Positions 8,784-19,157 of a stretch of DNA of 64,000 nt are shown in pieces. The DNA comes from Billgrantia zhangzhouensis (GTDB taxonomy: Bacteria > Pseudomonadota > Gammaproteobacteria > Pseudomonadales > Halomonadaceae). The stretch is from contig NZ_JABFTT010000004.1 in assembly GCF_021404465.1 (NCBI RefSeq), positions 124,001-188,000 on the forward strand, in the 5' to 3' direction. A program made the translations under genes and the position numbers. Below the pieces are notes generated by a model. The model was not told the origin of the DNA. It did not search any database and saw only the letters and a list, made by a program, of their open reading frames with translations. The stretch's first letter is position 1; each line of letters begins with the position of its first letter.

Positions 8784-9551
8784 ATGCCGAGCCGACCCCT
8801 GGTGGGCGTCATCGCCTGCCGCCGTGAGGTGGAGGGGCACCCCGCCCACGTGGTAACCGACAAGTACCTGAGTGCGCTGCGCGCATACGGTCTGGCTCCG
8901 GTGATGCTGCCGGTGTGGCAGGATGCCGTCGACGGTGATCTGCTTGGCCACCTGGATGGCCTGCTGCTCACCGGCAGCTACTCCAATGTCGAGCCCGCGC
9001 GCTATGGCGCCGTGAGGGCGCCGGAAAATACCCTCGACGACCTGCATCGCGATGCTGCCGCACTGGCCTGGATACCCGCCGCCATTCGGCGCGGTCTGCC
9101 GCTGCTGGGGATCTGTCGCGGCTTTCAAGAGCTCAATGTGGCTTATGGCGGCACGCTGCACCAGGCGGTGCAGAACGTGCCTGGACTCTCCGACCATCGC
9201 GAGCCCGAGGCCGACTACGCGACCCGCTATGCACCCGCGCATGATGTCGAGATTCGCGCCGGTGGCCGCCTGGCGGCGCTGTATGCCGAGCCGCATTCGA
9301 CGGTCAATTCGCTGCACCAGCAGGGTATCGATCGCTTGGGCGAGGGGCTGAAGGTGGAGGCGGTGGCGCCGGATGGGCTGATCGAAGCGATCTCCGTGAG
9401 CGATGCCTCGGCCTTCGCCCTGGCGGTTCAGTGGCACCCCGAATGGCGTACGCAGGAGCACCCGCTTTATCACGCCCTGTTCGAGGGCTTCGCTGCTGCC
9501 TGTCGTGCCCATCTTGCCGACCGCGCCGTTGCCGAGCCGCTACCCATCTGA
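8784..9551 (+). CDS. puuD: Gamma-glutamyl-gamma-aminobutyrate hydrolase, class I glutamine amidotransferase-like
   Basis: A 255-residue cytoplasmic hydrolase that releases GABA and glutamate from gamma-glutamyl-GABA. The peptidase C26 fold is shown by the oxyanion segment LLTGSYSNVEP, the nucleophile elbow GICRGFQELNVAYGG with Cys111, and the catalytic His-Glu in QWHPEW. The ATG at 8784 has a perfect AAGGAGG (8772-8778) with good spacing, so the longer upstream frame is rejected. It is the first gene of a plus-strand run with spuC and puuC at short gaps, and the divergent neighbour of puuA, which fits common control by the PuuR-type repressor at the end of the cluster. Confidence 0.93.
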   Translation: MPSRPLVGVIACRREVEGHPAHVVTDKYLSALRAYGLAPVMLPVWQDAVDGDLLGHLDGLLLTGSYSNVEPARYGAVRAPENTLDDLHRDAAALAWIPAAIRRGLPLLGICRGFQELNVAYGGTLHQAVQNVPGLSDHREPEADYATRYAPAHDVEIRAGGRLAALYAEPHSTVNSLHQQGIDRLGEGLKVEAVAPDGLIEAISVSDASAFALAVQWHPEWRTQEHPLYHALFEGFAAACRAHLADRAVAEPLPI

Positions 9552-9565
9552 GCAGGAGAATACCC

Positions 9566-10969
9566 ATGCAGACCGAGACCTACCGCCAGTTGGATCGTGA
9601 CCACCACCTGCACCCCTTCACCGACTTCAAGGCACTGGGTGAGGAGGGTAGCCGCATCGTCACCCACGCCGAGGGGATCTACATCCATGACAGCGAGGGC
9701 AACCGCATCCTCGATGCCATGGCCGGACTGTGGTGCGTCAACCTGGGGTATGGCCGCCAGGAGCTGGTCGAGGCAGCCACTGCACAGCTGCATGAACTGC
9801 CCTATTACAATAACTTCTTCAAGAGCACCCATCCGCCGGCGGTGAAGCTGGCCGAGGCGCTGTGCCGGCTGGCGCCGGCGCACATGAACCGCGTGTTCTT
9901 CACCGGCTCGGGCTCCGAGGCCAACGACACCATGCTGCGCATGGTGCGCCGCTACTGGGCCCTGGAAGGCAAGCCCGACAAGCAGTGGGTGATCGCGCGC
10001 GAGAATGCCTATCACGGCTCCACCGTGGCTGGCATGAGCCTTGGCGGCATGGCGCCGATGCATGCCCAGGGCGGCCCGACGGTGCCCAGGATTACCCATG
10101 TGCGCCAGCCCTATTGGTTTGGGGAAGGGCGGCCGGCGGGCCAGGATCCTGAAACCTTCGGTCGCGACTGCGCCGCGGCGCTCGAAGCGAAGATTCAGGA
10201 GCTTGGCGAGGAGAACGTCGCCGCCTTCATCGCCGAGCCGGTACAAGGCGCCGGCGGTGCCATCATCCCGCCGGAGAGCTACTGGCCGGCGGTCAAGGAG
10301 GTACTGGCCAGGTACGACATCCTGCTGGTGGTAGACGAGGTGATCTGCGGTTTCGGTCGCCTTGGAGAGTGGTTCGGCAGTGTGCATTATGATCTCGAGC
10401 CCGACCTGATGCCGATTGCCAAGGGGCTCTCGTCCGGCTACCTGCCGATCGGTGGCGTGCTGGTAGGCGACCGCGTCGCCGAGACGCTGATCGAGCGCGG
10501 CGGCGAATTCTTTCACGGTTTCACCTATTCAGGGCATCCGGTGTGCGCCGCCGTGGCGCTGCAGAACCTAGAGCTGATGCAGGCCGAGGGTATCGTCGAG
10601 CGGGTACGCGACGACGTTGGCCCCTATCTCGCCGAGCGCTGGGCCACCCTGGCCGATCATCCCATGGTGGGCGAGGCGCGCTCGCTGGGGCTGATCGGTG
10701 CGCTGGAGCTGGTCGACCCGGCCACCGGCGAGCGTTTTCCCAAGCCGCTCGGTGCCGGCACCCTGTGTCGCGACATCTGCCTCGACCTCGGTCTGGTGAT
10801 GCGCTCAGTGGGTGATACGATGATCATTTCGCCGCCGCTGATCATTACCCGCGCCGAGATCGACGAACTGGTAAGCCTGGCCGGGGAGGCGCTGGACGAG
10901 ACCGCGCGGCGGCTGGCCGCACGCGAACAGGCGGATGATCCAGCCATCATAGAGGAGTCCCGATCATGA
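9566..10969 (+). CDS. spuC: Class III aminotransferase, polyamine:pyruvate type (SpuC-like)
   Basis: A 467-residue PLP enzyme. The N-terminus HHLHPFTDFKALGEEG, the substrate region GLWCVNLGYGR, the PLP phosphate loop FTGSGSEANDT, VDEVICGFGRLGEWFG with the ring-stacking aspartate, and the PLP lysine in PIAKGLSSGYLPIGG are all typical of the SpuC/omega-amino acid:pyruvate branch. It moves an amino group from putrescine or another diamine to pyruvate, making an aminoaldehyde for the following dehydrogenase. AGGAG (9554-9558) precedes the ATG at 9566 by seven bases. The stop overlaps the next start (ATGA). Beta-alanine or other omega-amino acids are possible alternative donors; context favours polyamines. 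Confidence 0.88.
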   Translation: MQTETYRQLDRDHHLHPFTDFKALGEEGSRIVTHAEGIYIHDSEGNRILDAMAGLWCVNLGYGRQELVEAATAQLHELPYYNNFFKSTHPPAVKLAEALCRLAPAHMNRVFFTGSGSEANDTMLRMVRRYWALEGKPDKQWVIARENAYHGSTVAGMSLGGMAPMHAQGGPTVPRITHVRQPYWFGEGRPAGQDPETFGRDCAAALEAKIQELGEENVAAFIAEPVQGAGGAIIPPESYWPAVKEVLARYDILLVVDEVICGFGRLGEWFGSVHYDLEPDLMPIAKGLSSGYLPIGGVLVGDRVAETLIERGGEFFHGFTYSGHPVCAAVALQNLELMQAEGIVERVRDDVGPYLAERWATLADHPMVGEARSLGLIGALELVDPATGERFPKPLGAGTLCRDICLDLGLVMRSVGDTMIISPPLIITRAEIDELVSLAGEALDETARRLAAREQADDPAIIEESRS

Positions 10970-12471
10970 GCCGTACGCCATCCCCCCGCACCCTGGCTGA
11001 CTGGCAGGCCCGGGCCGCCGAGCTTTCTTTCGAATCGCACGCCTTCATCGACGACACCTTCGTCGATGCCGAAAGCGGCGACACCTTCGAGTCGCGCAAC
11101 CCGGCCACCGGCGAGATCCTGGCCCAGGTGGCGAGCTGCGACGAACCCGATGCCACGCGTGCCGTGGCAGTGGCGCGCGAGGCCTTTGCCGGTGGTGAGT
11201 GGTCGCGCCTGGCACCGGGCAAGCGCAAGAAGACTCTGCTGCGCCTGGCCGACCTGATGGAGGCCAACAAACACGAACTGGCGCTGATCGACACCCTCGA
11301 CATGGGCAAGCCCATCTCGAGCTCGCTGGGCGACATGGCCGGCGCCATCGGCTGCATTCGCTACCAGGCCGAGTGCATCGACAAACTCTACGGCGAGGTG
11401 GCGCCCACCGGCGAGGACGCCCTGGCTCTGGTGCTGCGCGAGCCCATCGGGGTGGTGGCGGCCATCGTGCCGTGGAACTTCCCGCTGATGATGACCGCGT
11501 GGAAGATCGCCCCGGCGCTGGCCGCCGGCAACAGCGTGATCTTGAAACCCTCGGAGAAATCGCCGCTGTCGGCGCTGCGCCTGGCGCAACTGGCCAAGGA
11601 AGCCGGCCTGCCCAAGGGCGTGTTCCAGGTACTGCCGGGCTTCGGTCACACCGTGGGCAAGGCCTTGGCGCTCTCCATGGAGGTCGACTGCCTGGCCTTC
11701 ACCGGTTCCACCGCGGTGGGCAAGCAACTGATGCAGTATGCCGGGCAGTCCAACCTCAAGCGGGTCTATCTGGAATGCGGCGGCAAGTCGCCGAACCTCG
11801 TCTTTGCCGACTGCAAGGATCTCGACCGGGTGGCGAGCCACGCTGCCGCGGCGATCTTCCACAACCAGGGCGAAGTATGCATCGCAGGCTCCAGGCTGCT
11901 GGTGGAGAACGCGATCCGTGAGCAGTTCGTCGAGAAAGTGCTCGCCGCGGCGGAGAATATGCAGCCGGGCGATCCGCTGGACCCGCAGAGCTTCATGGGT
12001 GCCATCGTCGACGAGGCCCAGCACCGCCGTATCCTCGACTATATCCGCCAGGGCGTGGAGGAGGGCGCCCGGCTGCGCAGCGGAGGCCAGGCACTGGAAG
12101 GGCCGGGGCTGTTCATCCCGCCCACGGTGTTCGACGGCGTCACGCCGAGCATGACCATCGGCCGCGAGGAGATCTTCGGCCCGGTGCTGGCGGTGTTCGG
12201 CTTCGACACGGAAGAGGAGGCCATCGCCATGGCCAACGACACGCCCTACGGCCTGGCGGCGGGGCTGTGGAGCCAGGACATCGACCGCATCATGCGCGTG
12301 ACGCGACGGCTGCAGTCGGGCCAGGTGTTCGTCAACAACTGGGCCGGGGGCGACCAGACCATGCCCTTCGGCGGGGTCAAGCAATCGGGCAACGGGCGCG
12401 ACAAATCGCACCACAGCCTGGAGGAGTACTCCGAACTCAAGAGCGTATGGATGTCGCTGCAGGCGAATTGA
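10966..12471 (+). CDS. puuC: Aldehyde dehydrogenase, gamma-glutamyl-gamma-aminobutyraldehyde type
   Basis: A 501-residue NAD(P)-dependent aldehyde dehydrogenase, a length close to E. coli PuuC. PWNFPLMMTAWKIAPALAAGN and FTGSTAVGKQ form the coenzyme site, the general base lies in LECGGKSPN, and the catalytic Cys305 lies in GEVCIAGSR. It oxidises the aldehydes made by the PuuB-type oxidase or by the SpuC-type aminotransferase to the acid. The ATG overlaps the spuC stop, so the two are translationally coupled. Betaine- or 4-aminobutyraldehyde-type specificity cannot be excluded from sequence, but the coupling to spuC and puuD makes a polyamine role most likely. Confidence 0.9.
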   Translation: MSRTPSPRTLADWQARAAELSFESHAFIDDTFVDAESGDTFESRNPATGEILAQVASCDEPDATRAVAVAREAFAGGEWSRLAPGKRKKTLLRLADLMEANKHELALIDTLDMGKPISSSLGDMAGAIGCIRYQAECIDKLYGEVAPTGEDALALVLREPIGVVAAIVPWNFPLMMTAWKIAPALAAGNSVILKPSEKSPLSALRLAQLAKEAGLPKGVFQVLPGFGHTVGKALALSMEVDCLAFTGSTAVGKQLMQYAGQSNLKRVYLECGGKSPNLVFADCKDLDRVASHAAAAIFHNQGEVCIAGSRLLVENAIREQFVEKVLAAAENMQPGDPLDPQSFMGAIVDEAQHRRILDYIRQGVEEGARLRSGGQALEGPGLFIPPTVFDGVTPSMTIGREEIFGPVLAVFGFDTEEEAIAMANDTPYGLAAGLWSQDIDRIMRVTRRLQSGQVFVNNWAGGDQTMPFGGVKQSGNGRDKSHHSLEEYSELKSVWMSLQAN

Positions 12472-12540
12472 TGCGAGGGGAGGGAGCGGCTGCTCACGGC
12501 AGGTATACTGGCCGGCGCATCGCTTGTAGGAGTATGTCCC

Positions 12541-13917
12541 TTGACTGACATTTCAACGCTGCTGGATTCCTTGCCCATCGGCTATGCCATGATGCTAGCG
12601 GCGCTACTGGGGTTCATGCTTGCCTTCGGCCTGGTTGGCCTGCTCGGCTCACGCCAGCGCAAGGCCGAGCGTGAGCAGCATGCCGCCGTACAAGGGGAGC
12701 TACGTAACCGCCTCGCCGAGCGTGAGCAGCGCCTTGAGCAGCTCCAGCGCGAACTGGGCGAGGTGCAGGTACGCGAGGCGCGCCTGGCCACCACCCTGGA
12801 GCAGAAACAGCAGCACTTCGAGGCGCAGTTGGCCCTGCTACGCGATAGCCGCGACCAACTGCACCAGGAGTTCGAGAACCTGGCCAATGAGATTCTCGAA
12901 CGCAAGGGGCGTGCCTTCTCCGAACTCTCCCAGCAGCGCATCAGTGGTCTGTTGCAGCCGATCCAGGCCGAGATGAAGGGCTTTCGCGAGAAGGTCGAGA
13001 CGATCCACCGCCACGATACCGAGCAGCGCGCCGGCCTGCGCGCCGAACTGCGCCATCTGCAGGTGCTCAATCGTGAGATCACCGATCAGGCCGAGCGCCT
13101 CACCCAGGCGTTGCAGGGGCAGAAGAAGGTTCAGGGCAACTGGGGCGAGCTGATGCTCGAGAACGTGCTCGAGGGCTCCGGTTTGCGCCCCGGCAAGGAT
13201 TATCAGCGCGAGGTGAGTTTCGCCACGGCCGAAGGTCGCCGGCGCCCCGACGCGGTGGTCTACCTGCCCCAGGGGCGCCATCTGGTGATCGATGCCAAGA
13301 CGTCGTTGGCCGCCTATGTGCGTTACGTCAACGCCGAGGACGAGGTGGAGAGAGGGCAGGCCCTGGCCGCCCATGCCACGGCGGTGGGAGAGCGTATCGC
13401 CGAGTTGGCCGACAAGCACTACTACGACCTGCCGGGCCTCAATTCTCCCGACGTGGTGATCATGTTCATTCCGGTGGAGTCGGCCTACGTCGAGGCGCTC
13501 AAGCACGACGAGACTCTTTATCAGCGTGCCATCGAGCACAACGTGCTGGTGGCAACCCCCACCACGCTGCTGACCAGCCTCAACGTGGTGCGTCAGCTGT
13601 GGCGCTTCGAGGATCAGAGCCGCCACAGCGCCGAACTCGCCAGCCGTGCCGAGAGGTTCTACAACAAGCTGCGCCTGTTCCTCGAGAGCATGCAGGAGGT
13701 ACAGGCGAAGCTCGACGGCGCCCGCGACAGCTACGACCGCGCCATGGGGCAACTGGTCAACGGGCGAGGCAACCTGATCAAGCAGGCCGCCGAATTCCAG
13801 GAACTGGGGGTGGCGGTGAAGAAAGAGCTGCCCGCCGAGCTGGTCGAGCGGGCTGGCCTTGAACTCGAAACGACGGCATCGACCAGGGGACAGGCGGGGG
13901 CTGACGAGATCGCATGA
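12541..13917 (+). CDS. rmuC: DNA recombination protein RmuC family
   Basis: A 458-residue protein starting with TTG, supported by TAGGAG (12527-12532) eight bases upstream. Residues about 15-35 form a membrane segment, about 40-200 are a coiled coil rich in Glu, Gln and Arg, and about 200-400 are the RmuC nuclease-like domain (KVQGNWGELMLENVLEGSGL, then RPDAVVYLPQGRHLVIDAKTSL, a restriction-endonuclease-like core with the D-x-K). RmuC limits certain recombination events, but its chemistry is unproven. It lies 69 bases after puuC, with a possible -10 (TATACT, 12504-12509) in the gap. Nothing links it to polyamine metabolism; its place between puuC and puuR looks incidental. Confidence 0.92.
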   Translation: MTDISTLLDSLPIGYAMMLAALLGFMLAFGLVGLLGSRQRKAEREQHAAVQGELRNRLAEREQRLEQLQRELGEVQVREARLATTLEQKQQHFEAQLALLRDSRDQLHQEFENLANEILERKGRAFSELSQQRISGLLQPIQAEMKGFREKVETIHRHDTEQRAGLRAELRHLQVLNREITDQAERLTQALQGQKKVQGNWGELMLENVLEGSGLRPGKDYQREVSFATAEGRRRPDAVVYLPQGRHLVIDAKTSLAAYVRYVNAEDEVERGQALAAHATAVGERIAELADKHYYDLPGLNSPDVVIMFIPVESAYVEALKHDETLYQRAIEHNVLVATPTTLLTSLNVVRQLWRFEDQSRHSAELASRAERFYNKLRLFLESMQEVQAKLDGARDSYDRAMGQLVNGRGNLIKQAAEFQELGVAVKKELPAELVERAGLELETTASTRGQAGADEIA

Positions 13918-13962
13918 CCTGATGCCGGCCGCCGGTCCGGGTCTTGATGCTGGCTCATGTAC

Positions 13963-14514
13963 CTAGAAGGTGCGGGCTGGGGTGCAGCAGCTTACCAGCC
14001 GGCAGGGGACCTTGCCGGGATTGCGGAAGCGGTGCGGCACGTTGGTATCGAAGTAATAAGCTTCACCGGGGCCGAGCAGGCGGGTTTCGGGGCCGATGGT
14101 AATCTCGATCTCGCCCTCGAGCACCACGCCGGCCTCCTCGCCCTGGTGGGCGATCATCTCGCGACCGGTGTCGGCACCGGGCGGGTAGGTCTCGATCATG
14201 AAGGCCAGGGCGCGACTGGCCCGGTTGGCGCCGACCAGCTTGTAGATGACTTCGCCGCTGCCGACGTCGGCCAGTTCCTCGGCGGAGTAGAAGACCTGGT
14301 TACGGCTCTCCATGTCCATGGTGAAGAAATCCCCGACGCTGATGGGAATGGCGTCGAGGATCTTCTTCAGCGAGCTGACCGAAGGGCTGACCTTGCCTTG
14401 TTCGATCAGCGACAGGCTGGAGTGGGTGACTCCGCAGCGCTTGGCCAGCTCGCGCTGGGAAATGCCGCGCAGGGTGCGCAGGGCGCGCAGGCGCGTGCCT
14501 ACATCGTCCGACAT
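13963..14514 (-). CDS. puuR: XRE-family transcriptional regulator with cupin domain, PuuR type
   Basis: A 183-residue DNA-binding regulator, about the size of E. coli PuuR (185). Residues 5-60 form a helix-turn-helix (LRALRTLRGISQRELAKRCG, then THSSLSLIEQGKVSPSVSSL) and residues about 105-180 a cupin (HQGEEAGVVLEGEIEI, PGEAYYFDTNVPHRFRNPG). PuuR represses puu genes and is released by putrescine. The ATG at 14514 has GAGGAGA at correct spacing; an in-frame ATG 18 bases further upstream lacks one. It is convergent with rmuC and closes the cluster. No operator could be confidently located in the divergent puuA-puuD gap. Confidence 0.88.
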   Translation of the reverse strand: MSDDVGTRLRALRTLRGISQRELAKRCGVTHSSLSLIEQGKVSPSVSSLKKILDAIPISVGDFFTMDMESRNQVFYSAEELADVGSGEVIYKLVGANRASRALAFMIETYPPGADTGREMIAHQGEEAGVVLEGEIEITIGPETRLLGPGEAYYFDTNVPHRFRNPGKVPCRLVSCCTPARTF

Positions 14515-14566
14515 GCCGGTCTCCTCGTCCACGGCGGGCGCCGTCTACGACGGCGCCCCGACAGGC

Positions 14567-16021
14567 TCAGCAGAGGGCATCCAGCTTCTGCTTGAGCAGC
14601 TGGTTGACCTGTTGCGGATTGGCGGTGCCGCGCGAAGCCTTCATCACCTGACCGACAAAGTAACCGATCATCTTGCCGCGCTTGTCCGGCTCGGCGTCGC
14701 GATACTGGGCCACCTGAGCCGGGCTGTCGGCAATGACCTGATCGATCATCGTCTCGATGGCCCCGGTATCGGTGACCTGCTTGAGCCCCTGGGCCTCGAT
14801 GACGTCGTCGGCACGGCTGCCTTGGCCGTTCCACAGCGCCTGGAACACCTGCTTGGCAGCCTTGCCGTTGATGGTGCCGTCGATGATCCGGGCGACCAGC
14901 TCACCGAGCTGGCGGGCCGATACGGGGCTGTCCTTGATCGCCAGCCCCTCGCGGTTGAGGGCGCCCGAGAGTTCGCCCTGGACCCAGTTGGCGGCCTGCT
15001 TGGCATCGCCGCAGACGTCCTTCACCTCGTCGAAATAGTCGGCCATCTCGCGGGTGGCGGAGAGCACGCTGGCGTCGTAGGCGGAAAGTCCCAGCTCGTT
15101 CTCGAAGCGGGCACGCTTCTCGGCAGGCAGCTCCGGCAGGTTGTCGCGCAGGTGATCGATATAGGCCTTGTCGAGCACCACTGGCAGCAGGTCGGGGCAG
15201 GGGAAGTAGCGATAGTCGTTGGCTTCCTCCTTGGTACGCATGCTGCGGGTCTCGTCGCGCTCGGGATCGAACAGGCGGGTTTCCTGCACCACCTTGCCGC
15301 CTTCTTCGAGCAGCTCGATCTGGCGTTCTACCTCGAAGGCGATGGCACGTTCGACGAAGCGGAAGGAGTTGACGTTCTTGATCTCGGCACGGGTACCGAA
15401 GGTTTCCTGTCCCTTGGGGCGTACCGAGACGTTGACGTCGCAGCGCATCGAGCCCTCGGCCATGTTGCCGTCGGAGATGCCGAGATAGGTGACGATGGAG
15501 TGAATTGCCTTGAGGTAGGCGGCGGCCTCTTTCGCCGAACGCATGTCGGGCTCGGAGACGATCTCGAGCAGCGGCGTGCCGGCGCGGTTGAGGTCGACGC
15601 CTGTCATGCCATGGAAGTCTTCGTGCAGCGACTTGCCGGCGTCTTCCTCGAGGTGCGCGTGGTGGACGCGGATCGGCTTGGTCGTGCCGTCCTCCAGGGT
15701 GATCTCGACCACACCGGCACCGACGATGGGCTGGTACATCTGGCTGGTCTGGTAGCCCTTGGGCAGGTCGGGGTAGAAGTAGTTCTTGCGATCGAAGACC
15801 GAAACCTCGGGGATCTCGGCATGAATCGCCAGGCCGAACTCGACCGCCATGGCCACGGCGGCCTCGTTGAGAACCGGCAGTACCCCGGGTAGGCCCAGGT
15901 CGACGGCACAGGCCTGGGTGTTGGGCTCGGCGCCGAAGGCGGTGGAGGCGCCGGAGAAGATCTTCGAGCGGGTGGCGAGCTGGACGTGGACCTCCAGCCC
16001 GATCACGGTTTCCCATTGCAT
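14567..16021 (-). CDS. gatB: Asp-tRNA(Asn)/Glu-tRNA(Gln) amidotransferase subunit B
   Basis: A 484-residue subunit that binds mischarged tRNA and activates it by ATP for transamidation. The GatB/PET112 signature [17 protein letters not shown] is at the N-terminus, [13 protein letters not shown] and the Asp/Glu binding stretch [12 protein letters not shown] are intact, and the C-terminal YqeY-like helical domain (about 335-484) ends in [17 protein letters not shown]. Its ATG shares one base with the gatA stop (TGATG), so translation is coupled. The presence of GatCAB implies that Gln-tRNA and/or Asn-tRNA is made indirectly, or that it serves as backup, in this organism. Confidence 0.97.
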   Translation of the reverse strand: MQWETVIGLEVHVQLATRSKIFSGASTAFGAEPNTQACAVDLGLPGVLPVLNEAAVAMAVEFGLAIHAEIPEVSVFDRKNYFYPDLPKGYQTSQMYQPIVGAGVVEITLEDGTTKPIRVHHAHLEEDAGKSLHEDFHGMTGVDLNRAGTPLLEIVSEPDMRSAKEAAAYLKAIHSIVTYLGISDGNMAEGSMRCDVNVSVRPKGQETFGTRAEIKNVNSFRFVERAIAFEVERQIELLEEGGKVVQETRLFDPERDETRSMRTKEEANDYRYFPCPDLLPVVLDKAYIDHLRDNLPELPAEKRARFENELGLSAYDASVLSATREMADYFDEVKDVCGDAKQAANWVQGELSGALNREGLAIKDSPVSARQLGELVARIIDGTINGKAAKQVFQALWNGQGSRADDVIEAQGLKQVTDTGAIETMIDQVIADSPAQVAQYRDAEPDKRGKMIGYFVGQVMKASRGTANPQQVNQLLKQKLDALC

Positions 16022-17481
16022 CAGGCGTTCTCCTCGGCGAAGGCGGGGCGTTGACGGTGCCAGTCGGTGGCCTGCTGGAACTGATGGGCGACGTTGAGCA
16101 GGCGCGCCTCGGTGAAGTGGCTGCCCAGGATCTGCAGCCCGATGGGGCGGCTGCCGGCAAAACCGGCCGGTACGCTCATGCCGGGAATGCCCGCCAGGTT
16201 GATGGCAATGGTGTAGATGTCCTGCAGGTACATCGAGACCGGATCCTTCTTGGCGCCAAGGTCGAAGGCCGGCGTGGGCGAGGCCGGGCCCATCAGCACG
16301 TCGACTTCCTCGAAGGCGTCGAGGAAGTCCTGGCGAATCAGGCGACGTACCTGCTGGGCCTTCTTGTAGTAGGCGTCGAAGAAGCCTTCGGAAAGGGTGT
16401 GAGTGCCGATCAGGATGCGACGCTTGACCTCGTCGCCGAAGCCCTCTGCGCGGCTGCGCTTGTACAGGTCGATCAGGTCGGCTGGGTTGGCGCAGCGGTG
16501 GCCGAAGCGCACGCCGTCGTAGCGCGACAGGTTCGACGAGGCCTCGGCGGGAGCGATGACGTAGTAGGCCGGGATCGCGTAGTGGGTGTGCGGCAGGCTC
16601 ACCTCGCGCACGCTGGCACCGAGCGATTCATACACTTTGATGGCATCGCGTACCGCCGCCTCCACCTGCGGGTCGAGGCCGTCGCCGAAGTACTCGCGGG
16701 GCAGGCCGATCTTGAGGCCGGCGAGGGGGGTGTCGAGCTCCTCGGTGTAGTCGGGCACGCCGCGTGCCACGCAGGTGGAGTCACGCAGGTCGTGACCCGC
16801 CATGGCCCCCAGCAGCAGCGCACAGTCTTCAGCGGAGCGAGCCATGGGGCCAGCCTGGTCGAGGCTCGAGGCGTAGGCGATCATGCCGTAGCGCGACACC
16901 CGCCCATAGGTGGGCTTGAGTCCGGTGATGCCGCAGAAGGCGGCGGGCTGGCGGATCGAGCCGCCGGTGTCGGTGCCGATGGCGGCCGGGACCAGGCCGG
17001 CAGCCACTGCTGCCGCGCTGCCGCCCGAGGAGCCGCCGGGTACCGCGGTGAGGTCCCAAGGATTCTTCACTGCACCGTAATGGCTGTTCTCGTTGGAGGA
17101 GCCCATGGCGAACTCGTCCATGTTGGTCTTGCCCAGGCTGACGGTACCGGCGGCCTTGAGCTTCTCGACCACGGTAGCGTCGTAGGGCGAGATGAAGTTG
17201 TCGAGCATTCGTGAGCCGGCGGTGGTCTTGATGTCCTGGGTGCAGAAGATGTCCTTCAGCGCCAGGGGCAGGCCGGTCAACAGGTCTGCCTCGCCAGCCG
17301 CGCGTGCCTTGTCGGCAGCGTCGGCGGCAGCCAGGGCCTGGTCGTAGGTGACGGTGATGAAGCTGTTCAGCTTGCCGTCGAGGCGGTCGATGCGGCCCAG
17401 CAGGTGCTGGGTCAGTTCGCGGCTGGAAAACTCGCCGGCTTCGAGCGAACGGGCCAGTTCGGCAAGGGTCTTGTCATGCAT
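16021..17481 (-). CDS. gatA: Asp-tRNA(Asn)/Glu-tRNA(Gln) amidotransferase subunit A
   Basis: A 486-residue amidase-signature enzyme that produces ammonia from glutamine for GatB. The Ser-cisSer-Lys triad elements are visible: Lys in LALKDIFC, the [15 protein letters not shown] glycine/serine segment and [16 protein letters not shown]. The ATG at 17481 (MHDKTLAEL) is chosen because GGAG lies nine bases upstream and it matches the usual GatA N-terminus; an in-frame ATG at 17496 has no ribosome site. It lies 84 bases after gatC and overlaps gatB. Confidence 0.97.
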   Translation of the reverse strand: MHDKTLAELARSLEAGEFSSRELTQHLLGRIDRLDGKLNSFITVTYDQALAAADAADKARAAGEADLLTGLPLALKDIFCTQDIKTTAGSRMLDNFISPYDATVVEKLKAAGTVSLGKTNMDEFAMGSSNENSHYGAVKNPWDLTAVPGGSSGGSAAAVAAGLVPAAIGTDTGGSIRQPAAFCGITGLKPTYGRVSRYGMIAYASSLDQAGPMARSAEDCALLLGAMAGHDLRDSTCVARGVPDYTEELDTPLAGLKIGLPREYFGDGLDPQVEAAVRDAIKVYESLGASVREVSLPHTHYAIPAYYVIAPAEASSNLSRYDGVRFGHRCANPADLIDLYKRSRAEGFGDEVKRRILIGTHTLSEGFFDAYYKKAQQVRRLIRQDFLDAFEEVDVLMGPASPTPAFDLGAKKDPVSMYLQDIYTIAINLAGIPGMSVPAGFAGSRPIGLQILGSHFTEARLLNVAHQFQQATDWHRQRPAFAEENA

Positions 17482-17539
17482 GCGGCATGGCTCCATGAAG
17501 GCGTGCCGTGAGAGAGAAAGCGGATCCTGCGTTGACCGA

Positions 17540-17557
17540 CGGCCGCTGTGGCGGCCG
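17540..17557 (-). other. Hairpin in gatC-gatA intercistronic gap
   Basis: CGGCCGC (17540-17546) and GCGGCCG (17551-17557) form a seven-base GC stem with a four-base loop in the 84 bases between gatC and gatA. No T-run follows. It may protect or process the operon mRNA or limit readthrough. Confidence 0.4.
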
Positions 17558-17565
17558 GCCGGGGC

Positions 17566-17853
17566 TCATTCGACGACTCGAGGGACGAGGTAGAGCCCGT
17601 TCTCCACGGCCGGTGCGCAGCGCTGGAAACAGCTGCGCTGGTCGCTCTCGGTGACTTCGTCGGCGCGCAGACGCTGAGTGACGTCCAGCGGGTGAGCCAG
17701 CGGCGCGACGCCTTCGGTGTCGAGACCCTGGAGCATGTCGACCATCTCGAGAATGCGGCCTAGGTCGTCCACGTAGCGGGCGGCTTCGTCGTCGGTCAGG
17801 CCGAGGCGGGCCAAATGGGCGGCCCGCTGCACGTCTGCGTGTTCAAGCGCCAT
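17566..17853 (-). CDS. gatC: Asp-tRNA(Asn)/Glu-tRNA(Gln) amidotransferase subunit C
   Basis: A 95-residue small subunit that wraps GatA and GatB together. The family pattern is clear: HLARLGLTDDEAARYVDDLGRILEMVDMLQGLDTEGVAPLAHP, then LRADEVTESDQR and the C-terminal VENGLYLVPRVVE. It is the first gene of the gatCAB operon and diverges from mreB across a 179-base gap that must hold both promoters; an AT-rich patch near 17900-17910 is the only candidate seen there. Confidence 0.95.
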   Translation of the reverse strand: MALEHADVQRAAHLARLGLTDDEAARYVDDLGRILEMVDMLQGLDTEGVAPLAHPLDVTQRLRADEVTESDQRSCFQRCAPAVENGLYLVPRVVE

Positions 17854-18020
17854 GAGCTGAGTGTCCTCGCACGGATTAGAGTGTTATGCACAGCAGGAAA
17901 AGGTACCATATCCGACGCGTGGCGGGCACTCTTCTCGCACCCGCAGCGGTGCCATGTCGCTTGCTGCGCGGGGGCCGCGATGATACCGTTTGCCTCCGCA
18001 CTGGTCCCGGTCTGCACTAG

Positions 18021-19070
<1,050 letters not shown>

Positions 19071-19157
19071 CGGCTGCAAGGTCGTCTACCAGTGCGAATC
19101 GAAGTATGAACAGGCGCAGCCAGCCGATGTGCTGCGCCCAGTGCGGGGGGGACGTCT

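Noticed and set aside
10657..12414. Minus-strand open frame of 585 codons opposite puuC
   Set aside because: The plus strand encodes a complete aldehyde dehydrogenase with catalytic residues; the antisense translation is compositionally biased.
14312..15892. Plus-strand open frame of 526 codons opposite gatB
   Set aside because: A shadow of GatB, with no recognisable domain.
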